64,000 bases of DNA from Sphagnum compactum (lineage: Eukaryota; Bryophyta; Sphagnopsida; Sphagnales). The first letter of the stretch is position 1. Each line of letters starts with the position of its first letter. Under the pieces are notes generated by a model, which worked only from the letters and a program-made list of their open reading frames with translations, ran no database searches and was not told where the DNA came from. Below, in pieces: positions 1 through 13,097 of the stretch. The stretch is from positions 33,470,213 through 33,534,212 of the forward strand of contig OZ234493.1 in the NCBI GenBank assembly GCA_965153455.1, written 5' to 3'. A program made the position numbers and the translations under genes.

Positions 1-30
1 ATCGAGCCACTACCTTCCCTACTTGTACAG

Positions 31-3000
31 AAAGTGTGGGGAGAAGTACTCGGGGACCTAATTATAGTGTTAAAGGTAGTTGCAGCTCTAATGACACAAC
101 TAATGGAGGATCTAAATTGTTAACAAGAGAAGCAACTTTAGCAGCTATAGCTGCAGCTCGCTCAGAGATAGCTGCCAGCAAAGGGGGTGGAGGATTGAAA
201 AATGGGCTTGAGATTTATGGGCAGTCAAATCAAAACCATGCAGTTGAAATTGGATCTGCACAAAATTCAGACACTGATGATGAAAATCTTCATCGGGTGG
301 CATTGTCGAAAGATTTTAAGCAAGTAGCATCAGGTGGTAAAGGAGGAGGACCAGTTCCTTTGGTCAATGCCTGGGCAACTGGTCGACCACGGAATGGAGA
401 GCTTGTAAGTGACATTGGAGCACTTCTCCTTAGCCATTCTTTGCAACACTTAGACCTGGTGGCAGTATTTTTTCAAATGAAGCACTTAGAAAGGCTCCAG
501 TAGCTGAGCCTCCCTCTTGTTGGACTCTTCTCCTAGTCTTTGTTGTGGAATGGCTGATGGATGTCTACTCCTTCTCTAGGTATTTTCAGGGTCAGCTTTG
601 GGCTCTCCTTTGGCAGCAGTAATGGGCTATGAATTACACTAAATGTCCTTTATGTTGTTTATGACAGCAGGAGTCAATCCCCCCAAGTCCACGTTTGCTA
701 CTCCCCAATTTCCAAGTTAGGCAGCAAGAAAATCCTTTCCCTCCACTTGTACAACCTTCATCTCCTGCAGGCCTCTCAGGAGCAGACAACCACTTGGAAG
801 CTCATCGTCTAAAGTATGTTCATGTTTCATGCAACTCCCACTGTCTTCATGGTTGGAAGAACTTGAGCATGAACCATGTTTGCAGACTTGGATCAGTAGG
901 TGGTTTGTGAATTGTGGGATTGGAGGAAGAACCTCTTGTTTAAGAGCATGTAGCATTCAACATTGGCATGGGTGCAAATGTTCATGAGAGTTGGAGATTT
1001 CTGTGTCAAGTCATGCCCAGTTTCCAGTATTGGTGTCAATCCTCCAAGACATGAATAGGAGAACAGCAGTTTCAGTGATAGCTAGAGCATTTTGCAACTT
1101 AGGGGGTATGCAGTCAAAGTATCATGGTGTTAATTTTTTGCAGGGCCAGGACAAAAAATGAAAAGAAACACTTACAACGTGCAACAAAGGCACGAGAGAA
1201 ACGTGAAGCAGAGGAAGGTGCAGATGCAGTAGTGCCTGGAATGTCAGCTCCAGCTGATTTACTGGAAAAGCATAGCCAATTTAAACTACCACATAGGTCT
1301 GTGCCTATCCAGGGTGTGGAGAAACAATTTGGTGTTGGTAAGCGAGCTGGGCTTAGGCCTTGGAATGAAAGGTGCAAGCTTGCACTTAGTGAAAAGAAAT
1401 TTTCATGGCTTGTCAACCAGCTGCAAGAGTAAGTGTTGTCTATCCCTTCCAGAATGCTTTGTCAAGTTAGGAATTTGGCTGCAGGAGAGGATTCTTGTGT
1501 GAGATAGTTCACCTTGTTCTAAACTCATATGTGGTTGTGCTATGTTGAGGGGTTTGATTTACAGACAATGAATTTGTAACTCACATTTGATTGCATGCTG
1601 TGATTGATTTCAAGGGCTTTTAAATCTCAAGTAGGGACCTTGTCAAATACCAATTTTGTCCTCCAAAGACCATGTCTCCATTTTTTTTCTCTCTTTCCTT
1701 CCTTGTTTGGCTATTTTTCTTTCCTTCTTTTTTCTTTTCTCTTTCTCTTTTCTTTGTGTTCCTTGTTCGTCTTGGTTATTATGGTCTTCCTTATCTTTTA
1801 GCTTTTGTTGAGATACCCAGTGTTATGGCTGAGAGTTCCCTTTACTTTTGATTTTATGGTAGAAACTCGGTACATTGTTCAATGTTTGACATTGTCCTGC
1901 ACCCATAGCTGGGAGTTTTTGACCTTGTTTCCTTCTTTTCATGCAGGTATGGATTTGCTGATTGGCAATCAATCTTGGCAGTTCGTATTTGTGGCAGTGA
2001 CTTAGAGCAGTGCTTAGATTGGCTCCTTCATAATTCATCCACTATGCAGCGTGACATGCCTGTGCAGAGTCAAGGAAGTGTGGTACATTATACTAACTTT
2101 GAGAGTAACCTCTTCAGTGTCCATTGGTTTCTGTGCTCAATGCTTTTCTGTTCACCATTTCTTTGCTTTGACAGTCGCGGGCTAGCTCTATCATTTTGCA
2201 ACAGATTATGATATGGACAAGAGTTGAATATTTTAAGTGTGATCATCCGATTGCAGGACATTCTGATTGAGCTGAATAAACTGGAGGAGTTTGTTCTAAA
2301 TGAAGGGTTCTCCCAGGTATGGAATCACAACAATGGTTTATTCCACTTTTGCTATGTTAGTACAGTACTTTATGGTCCATTTCACATTGTGTGTTCATTG
2401 TTGTGGAGACCATGAGTTTGTAGTGTTCACACATCACTTAAGTTCCCCCTTAGACCACTGACTTATCTGGCAGCCTCTTAGGTTTCTTGGGAGTGACATG
2501 GGGACTTTGAACTTAAAATAATGGATTTAGGTGAGGAGAGTGTGTAAGACTTACTGGCCTGTTGTAGTCATAGAGATACTTTAGTTTCTGGCAACAGTAT
2601 ATGTGTCTCATTACTGAGAGCCCCAGGAGGATAACTGTGCAGGATCAAGTGGAGGTTGCAGTTGCAAGCAGTAGCGGAGATATTGAAGCAACTTTTAAAC
2701 ACCTGAGATCCTTAAGCTCAAATATCTCTTCTCCAATTTCGGAAAGAAAGATGGTGTGGCTCTCAGCAAATATGTGGATCCTGTATCCCCCTCAATTGGG
2801 TTGTTGGTATAGGATGTACTTACTTATTGAGCTATTTGATGATCAGGGCCAGTTATGAACTACTCTAGCTCCGTTGCTGCACCTGATGGTGAAAGTTGCC
2901 TTCTGTGGTATGTACATCCTTGGATTTGAGACATGAGACAGGTGTTGGAGAACTTTCATATTGACAGGGATGTGTTGTGTGCAGGCAAATGTTAGTAATG

Positions 3001-3845
3001 GTGTCTTTCAAGAAAATTCAGTGGGTCAGGTTTCCTCTCAAGGATCTGGTAGTCTCACAACTGGTATGTGGGAGAGCATACTTAACGGTAGCAGCAATGG
3101 CCGTCCTTTCTCACCCTTCAGTGGTAGTGCAATCAGCTATGATTCAGAGAGCAGTTTCAGTCAGGTTGGCTTCATCTCGGATGTGGCACACTACAATGCA
3201 TTGGTGGGTATAGATGATCCTCAGGTTTCATTACAGGATGCTCCAATCAGTGGACCAGATGCCACAGGAGATCAGGGCTTGCCAAAGGTTTTGGGGGGGA
3301 CTTCCATGTCTCAAGGCAGCTATGATCAGTATGATTCGTTGTCAAGCAAGTTCCATAAGGGGGTGTACAGTGAACCCACTGTTTCTACAGTGACTAGTGT
3401 GGCAGCAGCAGTGTTGAATGACACATTTGGTTTTGATGACCAGGTGATAGCACAGCTTACAGAAGCCATTGCTGCCAATGAGCCTCCATTTACAGCACCT
3501 AGTAACTCTGCTACACCTTTGAATGGAATCTGGAGCAATCAACCCTCAGCCTTCTCTAGTTCAGCAGTAAGCCTTTCCTCCAACAGCTCACATGCAAGCT
3601 CACCCTCCTTTTATACTGGAACCAATTTTGTAGCAGGGGGGCAATCGTATTTCCAGTCTAGTATTGGTACGTTTGCAAAAGCTCCTACTGCAGGGTTGCC
3701 AGAGCCACCAAGGAGCACCTTTAAGAATAGCTACCCTGGCACATTGAGAACTCAACATTGGGGAGATCAACCTGTTAAAGTGGTAGATGAGGCTGAGGAA
3801 CAAGAAATCCTCATGGCTAAGCTTCTTGCACAATTGCTTGTGTGA
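31..3845 (+). CDS. 3' part of a gene for a UBA-like, Ser-rich protein (5' end outside window)
   Basis: I do not recognise the family by name. Exons that keep frame with good GT-AG borders are 31-404, about 668-813, 1144-1428, 1947-2079 and 2257-2316. A less certain exon spans 2643 to about 2805, and the last is 2985-3845, ending in TGA. The third exon is very basic and charged (NEKKHLQRATKAREKREAEE). The join to exon four gives a UBA-like three-helix stretch (YGFADWQSILAVRICGSD, then EQCLDWLL), which suggests ubiquitin binding. The last exon encodes about 286 Ser/Gly/Asn-rich residues, probably disordered, ending in MAKLLAQLLV. The first exon opens right after an acceptor AG at position 30, so earlier exons lie upstream. 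Coding-looking sequence changes frame near 2745 (see findings), so a sequence error or partial decay is possible. A role in ubiquitin signalling is inferred only from the UBA-like segment. Confidence 0.65.
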
Positions 3846-6486
3846 GAGCAGGCCGCATGACAACTGGATAGGGATTGGGGAGATGAAATGATCAGGGGTT
3901 GGAAATCCCCCATGACTTCAGATTCTGGAAGGGTTTCACAATGGGCCTCATACCACAACAGAGGAGGCTCTTGGTTCCTCACAACAGTCTTTTGTGCCAC
4001 ATTGCAGCAAAGCAATTTGCAAGTGAATGGTACAAAAGTGTTTTGTTTGGTTGTCATGGTTTCAACAGTCCTTTTCTTTTTGGGAATTTTGTACAGGGCT
4101 CTGCAATTTCTTATTATTTATGAATTTGAATTCTGCAGTTGTGGGAACAAAAATTTCCTTTTATCGTCTTTTATGATGTTTTGGGTGGACCAATCTGAAG
4201 GTTCTTTGGTTTTTTGAATTCTCCATTTTTTGTACAGATATGTACCCACAAATTTGAATGCCAGAGTTAGATAGCTGGGTGGAGCCTGTAGTCAAATGAG
4301 ACATTGAGAATGCTACTGTAGTGGCTATTATTCAACCCAGGGAATGTGAAATTTGGACTTGTGAAGACCTGGATCTAGTGCGAAGGAGTGAGAGGTTCGA
4401 ACTAGTGTTGGCTGGAGGTTGACTTCTGACCTGGTTATCAACCAGGGTCCATAAGCAGTGTATGGAGTAACAGTGTGAAGATCTGGCTAACACTCAAGTT
4501 TCTATAGGCCCAATAAGTCAGTTGTTACATTGATGAGAAGGTAATACCCTATCTATATTCATCCATGTAAATTCAACCTTCATCGAAGTAGGTTATTCAT
4601 TATTTCTTTAAGCCCCATTTTTCCTCATCCAAGTAGGTTATCTCTTTTCTCCTGGAATATGTTGCTGGATCACTTGTTGCCATGTGCCATTTGGCAGGGT
4701 GGTGTGGTCGTGATACAAAATGCACATGGAATGCAAGAGAATCCAAATTGTGGCACGAATTCCTTGCACAAAAACCTACCTTGACACTCCTATATTGCAA
4801 AAGTAAGCTCTTATGCCATATATGTCCTCCTTGCCAGATATTGGAAAACAGTAAGATCTCTCTCACATGTTATAGGCAGTTATTAAAGGATCCTAAACAA
4901 GTTTATTGGTATCTGGATTGGGTGCTCAGACAAGGAAATGGATACCAAGTGGATCCTTCAGTGCAAGGTTTTCTTTTTTGTTTGCCCAAGGTCTCGCAGT
5001 TGGCTACTATTCTCCTTTACATTAATTGCTCTAGCAGGTAGTGTTTGGCAATTAGTGTGGTTTTTTCCTATGTACAGTTTGGCAACCTGCATTATTTGGA
5101 GCACGGGTTCTAGCATTCAAGAAAAAATCGTGGTAAAACATAATTGCAATGGAAAAAGTTGCTACAGGGTGTTTTCACTTGTGAAAATTTTGGCAATCCT
5201 TTTTGCATCCATGTGCGTGCATTGATGAACACGACAATAGTTGTTTACAAATTGTGTGAATGATAAGAACTTGCAATTTAGGATATATGTACTAAATAAT
5301 AGCACAACAGCAACAACTTCTAAACACAAATGTTGTGTGGAAAAAGTAAATTCATGTTGTGCAATGAAATAGAAGGCCTAGGGACATTCGGACCCCGATG
5401 CTTTTGAAATCTATCTACTGCAGCCCAAGTGAGGTTTACACAAGCAACAAAGCTTAGAAACTTACATGCTCTCCCACATTAGCTCAAGACAACAAGAATC
5501 CAACAATGTGCATATCAAAAAGACACACAATGAAATAAGCGAATATACAATTGAAGCCTTTACAAAACTTACACAAATTATAATGCAATAAAACAAACAA
5601 ATGAGGGCACTTAAAAAGAAATTATAGGTATTTTTGTATAAATTTAAAATCCAAATCACATAAAACACACATCAAGGAGCTAGGGAAAAATGCAAACATC
5701 ATATATATATATATATATAAACAATCACAAAACACTTGGCTACATTGCTTATCTACTTGCTTGTATACATCCAATCCTTGATTACATCTCCAAATGGAAA
5801 AGTATCCATGGAGTAATGATCTTGAACAAACATCTTGATAACCAAATCAAAATTAGTTGTCAATCTATTTTTGAGCTTAGATTTCATAAAAAAACATAAT
5901 TAGGAGGCAACATTCATTTTTCACACTACCCAAAACCATGACAACAAAAATCTCCACCAATTTAAAAAATTGAAATTTTGATGTTTCGAGATAGCACTAG
6001 AGGACAAATGGGACATTTTAGTCACAAGATTACACATCAAAGGAGGCTCGAAAGTATGCTTACTATTTGCTTACATAGTCAACTTGAAAATAAAAATTCC
6101 TATGTCAAGCTTATGTTCATTCAATAGGGAAGGTATGTTCAAACCTTCCTCACAAAACTCTTTGTCAAAATGATATTGTGGCTTCAATATGGCTACATGG
6201 GCAAGGAATGTGGTCTCAACTTCAAAATTCAACCAATATCAATGATAAATAATCCCAATAACATTCATTAGCTCTTGGTTTAGAAACTTCCTTGTAAACT
6301 CTTTAAGTAAGTTAATGATTACAATAAAACATTATAATTTCATTATAACAACAGCAACATACCACTCATCACACGTGCACATGGTAAAAATCCCTATTGA
6401 AGGGCACTTGTAGTGTAACTAGTATTGGAGACCTTGAAAATAAAAAATGACATATTAATCGTTAGCTAGATCAATCCACTAAGTTG
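3846..6486. other. 3' flank and AT-rich spacer
   Basis: The first 400 bases are probably the 3' UTR of the preceding gene. Beyond that I see no conserved coding segment. Open frames at 4682-5041 and 4938-5225 have no recognisable motif. A short (TA)n tract lies near 5701-5720. Confidence 0.5.
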
Positions 6487-7833
6487 TTAACAACCCATCA
6501 TTTGTGTAATGCGCACAATCAAAAAAACTCTTGAATTATATATCAATGTATGTTTTTTTGGATCACAATAAAGTGGGTACAAATTTGCATAACACATATT
6601 CACAACTCCCACAAAATCACAAACAAAAGCATTGCAACTTTGAACAAACTCGATGAGTTCATGGACTACCTTCAACATGGGTAGAATGTAAATGAAGCCC
6701 ATGACAACCTCGATAGCACATAAAAACTCAAAATTGTTTTTGTTGTAGTGATGGCATGAATATCATCATTCATTTTCACAACTAAGGGCTTATACTTTTC
6801 AAAAATGCTTTTAGCAAAAGACAACATAGAAATCCACCTAATCTTTACATTGTGTAACAACTTGTTCCACAACTTAGCAAGGTTGCACTATTGAAGGTGC
6901 CCTTTGGGTGGAGAAAAGAAATATGTGTATGTGGACTGCAAAATCCCCTCAAGCTTTTGCATTAGGGACTATTTGGAAAACATTTACATAACAATGTTGG
7001 TTTGATGCACAATAAAGTGGACAACAAGCATGAAAGGGGTTACCTTTTTTTTAATTTTGTATGGTCACACCATTATGGACAACTGTGAAAATAACAGCAC
7101 CATCAAAACCCAAACAATTAGCTTGCTATTGATTTCATACATAGTGAAGCCCTCATAAACCATTAAGGAATAAAAAATCACATTGGTCAAATTGTCAAAT
7201 GTGCCACCATTGACCAATTTTTTCAAATTTAATAAGATTGGGATGCACTTGAAGCCATCCACAAAGTAAGCATGAATGTTGGTCAAGAATTAATTGTCAA
7301 CCTTCGTCATTTTATCACAAGTAATAACAAGGAACCTAGCTCCATGAATATTTTCTTTAGTTGTGATGACGACAATGTAGTGCATAACATGTGCAATTTC
7401 CATCCTGCATTGTTGTTCCAATGTTTTCTTGGATCGTTTTTCACCTTCGAGAATTGAAACAACTTCATTGCTTCAAAGTCAACAATAACATGACCTTGTT
7501 TCAAAATTACAAAAAAAATCTTTTCCTTTCTTCAACCAAATCCCCCAAAAGAACCGTGTTTGCCACGATGTCTCTTCCCCAACTAGAGAAAATATGTTCA
7601 TTTTTTGCATGTTGTGAGTCTAAAAACATGTAATATTACCCATAGTGCAATTACATTTGGTCTTTTTACATTTGCACCTTTTAACAATCTTTTGGAGATC
7701 ATCAAATTTGGGAACCAAGAACTTTTCTCTCCCTTTGATCTATGTGCACATCCAACACCTAACCATATGCATTTTTGCATCAAAATCAAAGACAACTTTC
7801 ACCCATGAAAACTTTGTTGTTGAAAATTGTTAA
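6487..7833 (-). pseudogene. Decayed hAT-type (DUF4371 / ZNF862-like) transposase
   Basis: Consecutive minus-strand fragments line up in order with the plant hAT-like DUF4371/ZNF862-type transposase as I remember that family. At 7795-7598 a block reads GEKSSWFPNLMISKRLLKG. At 7504-7307 a block has FEAMKLFQFSKVKNDPRKHW. At 7286-7065 come the blocks ILLNLKKLVNGGTFDNLTNV and YEGFTMYEINSKLIVW. Near 7030-6960 is PFMLVVHFIVHQTNI. At 6872-6672 is NVKIRWISMLSFAKSIFEKY, and at 6702-6487 is MLKVVHELIEFVQ. The blocks fall in different frames separated by stops, so no intact protein can be made. Terminal inverted repeats and target-site duplications were not found by eye. The family call rests on block order and the RWISML and VH-x2-H-type motifs. 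Confidence 0.65.
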
Positions 7834-8589
7834 AAACTTGATTTACTTCACATTCGTTCACCCTTCTCTTCTCCTTCTCTATTGGGATAACTTCAAATGA
7901 TGGGTTTACATTCAACAACATGCTTGTAACACAATGCTCACAAGTGCCACCTTTTACAACAACATTGGAATCATCGTCAACAATAGTGTAACAAAACATG
8001 TTGTAAATAACAAAATGACCAACCTGACTTGACAAAACAACGTTAACAACACTAAAGACCTTAACATTGACAAAAGAACTTGTACTTGAACCCAACAGGT
8101 ACCTACAAAGGTGCCATGTTACATTTAAACTGAAAGAAACCTAAAAGCCCTAAGAAAAAAAAATGTTCAACCTTGAAACCTACTATAATGCAAACAATTT
8201 GTAAGAGAGTGTAGCATGCTTGAGTTTTACACCAATATGTAAAGACTACGAGGATGTTCATGAAATCTCCATGCATAACAAAATTTAATTTATATTGCAA
8301 TTTTAGAGTCAATCCTTGTAATGTGATTCGTCCTATTGCAGACACCTCTGTTGTTAAATTGAAATTCGCCCAAGTAACATAGATTACTACAAATGTCTTC
8401 TTTCTCACACACAACATGCCCTCATGAACTTCCAAATTTTGTAATCCAACTTTCAACACACAATTTATAACTATGTAAATGACAAGAAACAACTACCTCA
8501 AATTTTTAAGCATATGAGAGAGGCAAGGAATTGAATTTAGAACTTAGAACATCTGTTTATTTTTCTAAAAGCAAATTGATCATTTGGTT

Positions 8590-10891
8590 TGGACCCTCCT
8601 ACATGACAAAACAATTCATCCCATCATCCTGCATTTCTTCCCCAACACTGATATTTATAGAATCAAACAATACAGATCCTTGGACTTAAGGTGCATTGCC
8701 CAACATGGTTTCTTCATCCTTAAATGTATCTTGACTCTCCTTCGCATTACTTTGGTCCCCAACCTCAGCATCCTCCAACATTTCCATATTATTAGTGATG
8801 GATGTTCGACTAAATTTTTTTTCCAACTTTTCCATTGTTTCAATATCATGTCGTGCTTACTTCCTCACAACCTATAGCATATTGACCATGTTTAATGGCA
8901 AGACTTGTATATTATTCCCAAGACCTTGCACATGACTTGGATAGTTCTTTTTTCCACATCCACAACTGCCCCAATCTTAATTAGGAAATCCAATCCTAAC
9001 AATAGGTCATAGTTGTTAGTGTCTACAACCATGGATGTCATGGGACATTGAATTTTCCAACCTTCACAACAATCTCATTAATCTTCCCAAGTGCTTGTGT
9101 GCCAATGTTGAAAGTTGTCTTGTATGATTCAAATCCTATGACTAACATAGATGCACATGTGTCAACCAATCCCTCAATTAAATGGTTACCAACATGTACC
9201 AAAAGGTGTAGGGTTTTACTTCGATGATTTCTGTTGATGTGGATGCATCTGATTGCTGATTTTTTTTCTAATTTCATCAAATTAGTTGTTTTCAAACTCT
9301 CATCCCTTTTATTTCTAGCAGGCTTCACCAGACTTTCCAAACATTCTAGTTTGTCGAAAATTGACAAGATTGTTTCCATTAGAGACAATGAAATTTTACC
9401 CTTGATGAAATGGGTCAAAATTTTGGATCATGATGATCTTTCCTTTGCTGCATCAATTGTTCCAACATCCATGGTACTTTCCTATGCTTATTCCACTTTT
9501 GGTGCTTACATTTCTACCGACATTTTTCTTCTTGGTATCCTCACGTTAGAGAAAATACAATGCTTTGTTTTGCAAAGACGATTCAACTATTCTAGTGTAG
9601 TTGCTTCATCATCAACAAGTACCTCCAAGTAATTTCTTGCAATAAGATTTGGTTTGGGTTCCTTCCCTTTTTTCCAACACTAGTTGTTCTTCTATATGGC
9701 CCATGCCATTGTAATAATCATATCTTAAATCTTAATTTTCTGTCTTATGTGGAAGACCACACTTACTACATTTGATCTTAGTACCCAATTCTTGGACAAA
9801 TAGTAGCCACATGATCACCTAGACTACATATCTGGCATACTAAAGTAGTTTTGACACTAAAAGACCTTGTTCCATGACTTGGTGTAATTCCTTGCTTGAA
9901 AAAATCAATAAGTGACTCATTCAATGCATTGATTTGTTTCTCAACAACAACCACTACCACAACTCCCTCCTCTTATTCATCTTTCAATAACTCAAATAGG
10001 GTTTATCCTAGTTCAACCAACACCCTTTCCACCTTTAAAACTATAGTAAGCAGTTCATCCATATTCGCATAATCCCACACAACACATAGTTTCTTTATTT
10101 CAGGACGAAGCTTAAACATAAACCTTCGTTTCTATTTTGCATCCTCCAAATTTTCCCTTATGAAAAACTTTTCCATCCTATCATGGTAAGTTTGCATTTT
10201 TTGCCTTGGTTTTTGCTTGATCTAGTTTAGTTTGGCCTTGACCTTTTCCTTGTCCACCATCCCATAGTTTAAAAAATGGTAACTTTCATAGCCGGCCAAT
10301 TTGATGGAATAATAACAAATGTTTTGAACGATTCCTTGGCCTTAACTTTTAGGTTCAGTCTATCAAATTTGAACAACTTTTGTTCATTGATTCCTGTGAC
10401 CTTTATCACCATTTCTAGCTTCTCCACCTAGTCATGAATATTTTCAAACTCCTTGCTGTAGAAAGCTCATCCATACCTTTGGGGCTTGTCATCATGGGGT
10501 ATTTTTCCAGATCTGCCACTTCTTCTACTCCTATTGCATATATAGATCAAAGATGCTCTTTCTTGGTTAATACCCATAGCAAAATCAATGTCTTCTATCT
10601 TCTCCCTAACCCACCTATTTTCTAAATATAAACTCCAATTTAACAGTATGGATATTGTCCCAAAATGCTCAACTGTAATCATCCTATTTCTTGCCCTAAA
10701 AATGTCATCCATCCTTCGCATATAGAACTTGACATAATTTTTTTTGTATTTTTAGAACTTGGAATCCAAATATCCCCTAATTGAGGAACATGTTTCCCAT
10801 TTTCAAGACTAGGGACCTCAAAATTGAATAGGGAAGGTTTAGGGACATTATCTAAAACTAAGTTATTTCTTGATGGTTTGACTGTCACCAT
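8590..10891 (-). mobile_element. Decayed Ty3-type retroelement fragment: gag, zinc knuckle, protease; no reverse transcriptase
   Basis: Read on the minus strand, 10720-10020 carries gag-like sequence, broken by stops (ERYHDR-type helix near 10180, KLRPEIKKLCVVWDYANMDE near 10100). A CCHC zinc knuckle follows at about 9860-9790 (CQICSLGDHVATICP, spacing C-x2-C-x4-H-x4-C). Between 9418 and about 8880 is a retropepsin-like domain: GLVDTCASMLVIG at the active site, then NYDLLLGLDFLIKIGAVVDV. The usual DTG active site is DTC here, so the protease is probably dead. A charged tail continues in frame to about 8590. No reverse transcriptase, RNase H or integrase motif follows, and I found no long terminal repeats. 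It is a truncated or non-autonomous relic next to the hAT relic. Confidence 0.75.
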
Positions 10892-13097
10892 TCATCCTAA
10901 CTTCTAGCATCAATTGTCTTTAATACAACTCCAATCCTGGTTGGGGTCATCATTGATCACAATATATGATCATGCTGATAATTGATGTGATTCAAATTGG
11001 ATCTTCTCTTCATGTTCAGAATTCCATAACCATTTTCCAACAATATTTCTTCTTAGTCTCCATACCAAACCCTTGGATTCAACTCCTGAATGCACAATTT
11101 TGACCACTTTGTCACCAACAACAAACAATGTATTATCCTTAGGAAGAAGAACCTCACTTTTTGAGATGGTGATAGTGCAATAACAAGTAACCACAAATTT
11201 CATGCTTTTGGTAGGTTATACTTTTTCAAATATTTCAATATTCAACGGGTTGGATAAAAATTGATGAAAAATAACATGTGTGCTGATGTCGAGAAATAAT
11301 GGTCTAACTTCCTACTCCATCTCCTGTCCTTAGTTAAATTTGAACCCTTGTATACATTCTAGTGTGAATAATTAGCAATGCCAAATCTCGTACTTTTGCT
11401 AAATTTGAATTGAGTCCAATTATGCTTACCACACGGAAGCCTTGTAGCTTTAAAATAATTGTTCCTTCCTTAGGCAGAATGTCAAATCTGGGAAAGGAAA
11501 ATCAAACTCATTGATAACCAATATCTCATCTTTATGTTGAACCTTTTGCCATGATCTTTTCCACCATGTTCCATGGTGGTGCAATTGGCATGGCTCCTCA
11601 CCTACACCATCAATACCCAACATCATTCACCAACCTAATAAACCATTATAACCTCCTAGAATAAACCTACTTCGATAAAAAAACAAGGGCTATTACACAA
11701 CACACATTGTTCATTAAAGTTACAATAACAAAATAGTTAAAGATATGTGCTGCTTACACATCATTTCCAAGACATATAATGTTCAAATTGTCTATCCTAG
11801 GAGAGAACCAATGATACATTACCTAATTAATTGGCATCCAATTTGGATCAGAACATTCTAGATCCCCTTTCATTCAGCTATCATGACCTTCTCATTGCAG
11901 GTTCCGTTGAGATACAAGTTCCCCAACAAAGTCAATGAACTTTAGTCCCCATAAGTGTCCTAGATGGAAGAAAACAAGACAAAACCAAATGCTGGTACAA
12001 ACAAAACAAATACCCACAATCTAAACCTAGATCATAAGCATTCGTTTGGAGCTCCCACAATTTAGGTACTTGACCACACACATGCCATCCACATATACCA
12101 AACATGGACAAATTGAAACATGCCCAGGTCAACCTTTAGATCCCTAAGGGCTATCATCCCTTCCGAATTGAATGCCATTTAGATTCTACTCTAACAAACC
12201 TATTGTAAACTTCCTTCATTACGTAACAAGATTACATTTTTGAAAGTTCACTAGGCTATGAAAATTCAAACACGATGGGCATTCATCCTTTCCACAACAC
12301 AAACTCTATCACTACAACATCAATTTTCCAAACTTAAATCACATAAGAAGAACCGGCGTAAGTATTTGGTGCTTAGCTTCTGTGAACTTCAGCTACTTGT
12401 TTCTCCACTATAGATCATGCTCCATCACCACAAACATTTGCATCCACACACTAAAAACAACAAAATACAACCTACTAGCACGTCCCAAAACTTTTGCTCC
12501 AACTTAATTGGTGCCATTGCTAGCATCCTTTGCACAAATCAGCTTGAGCTCTAGCAATGAACAAACAACAAAATATGAGTTCGTGTCTCCAATGCACAAA
12601 ATGCAAACTAGTAAAGACCCTTTTCACATGGAAAAAACCCTAATCCATAATTCCAAGCCACACTTTCTTGTTGGAGCTTGGAACCAATGGATAAAGGTTG
12701 GGTATATGTAAACCCTTGATTGATGGTTCTAAAAGGGTAAGTTATCACCCTTTAAACAATATATGAATTTAAAAAATAAAATAATGATGATGATGATATA
12801 AAAACCTTATAACTGGCTAATAACTGGCAGGATAACAAGTGGTTATCAAATGATTCTATAACCTATTTGGCAAGCAATAAAATAAAATAAATATTGATAA
12901 CCTGTGTGATCCCAAAAAAAATTTCAAAAAAACTACCTGAATGGCTATTAAAAAAGCTATAAGTTAGCCTGGAACCAGAGGTTATTCTGATTTTTGAAAA
13001 TATTAAAAAAAAAAAAAACCCTGAATCAGAGGTCTTTATGATTCTGAGTAGTAGGGTTTAGACCCTGAACCCTAAATCCTATTCTATTAAAAAAAAA
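10892..13097. other. AT-rich spacer without recognisable genes
   Basis: The stretch near 11203-10970 on the minus strand could be an extension of the gag relic but has no diagnostic motif. The rest contains only short frames. A gtt-att-rich low-complexity zone starts near 12780 and leads into the repeat array that follows. Confidence 0.5.

Noticed and set aside
2847-2907. Extra exon of the UBA-like gene (coding-like MNYSSS stretch)
   Set aside because: Neither its entry nor its exit phase fits the flanking exons; mentioned only under the frame problem.
4376-4430. GGTTCGAACT, similar to a tRNA T-loop
   Set aside because: No cloverleaf arms can be folded around it; no tRNA, rRNA or snRNA was found in the window.
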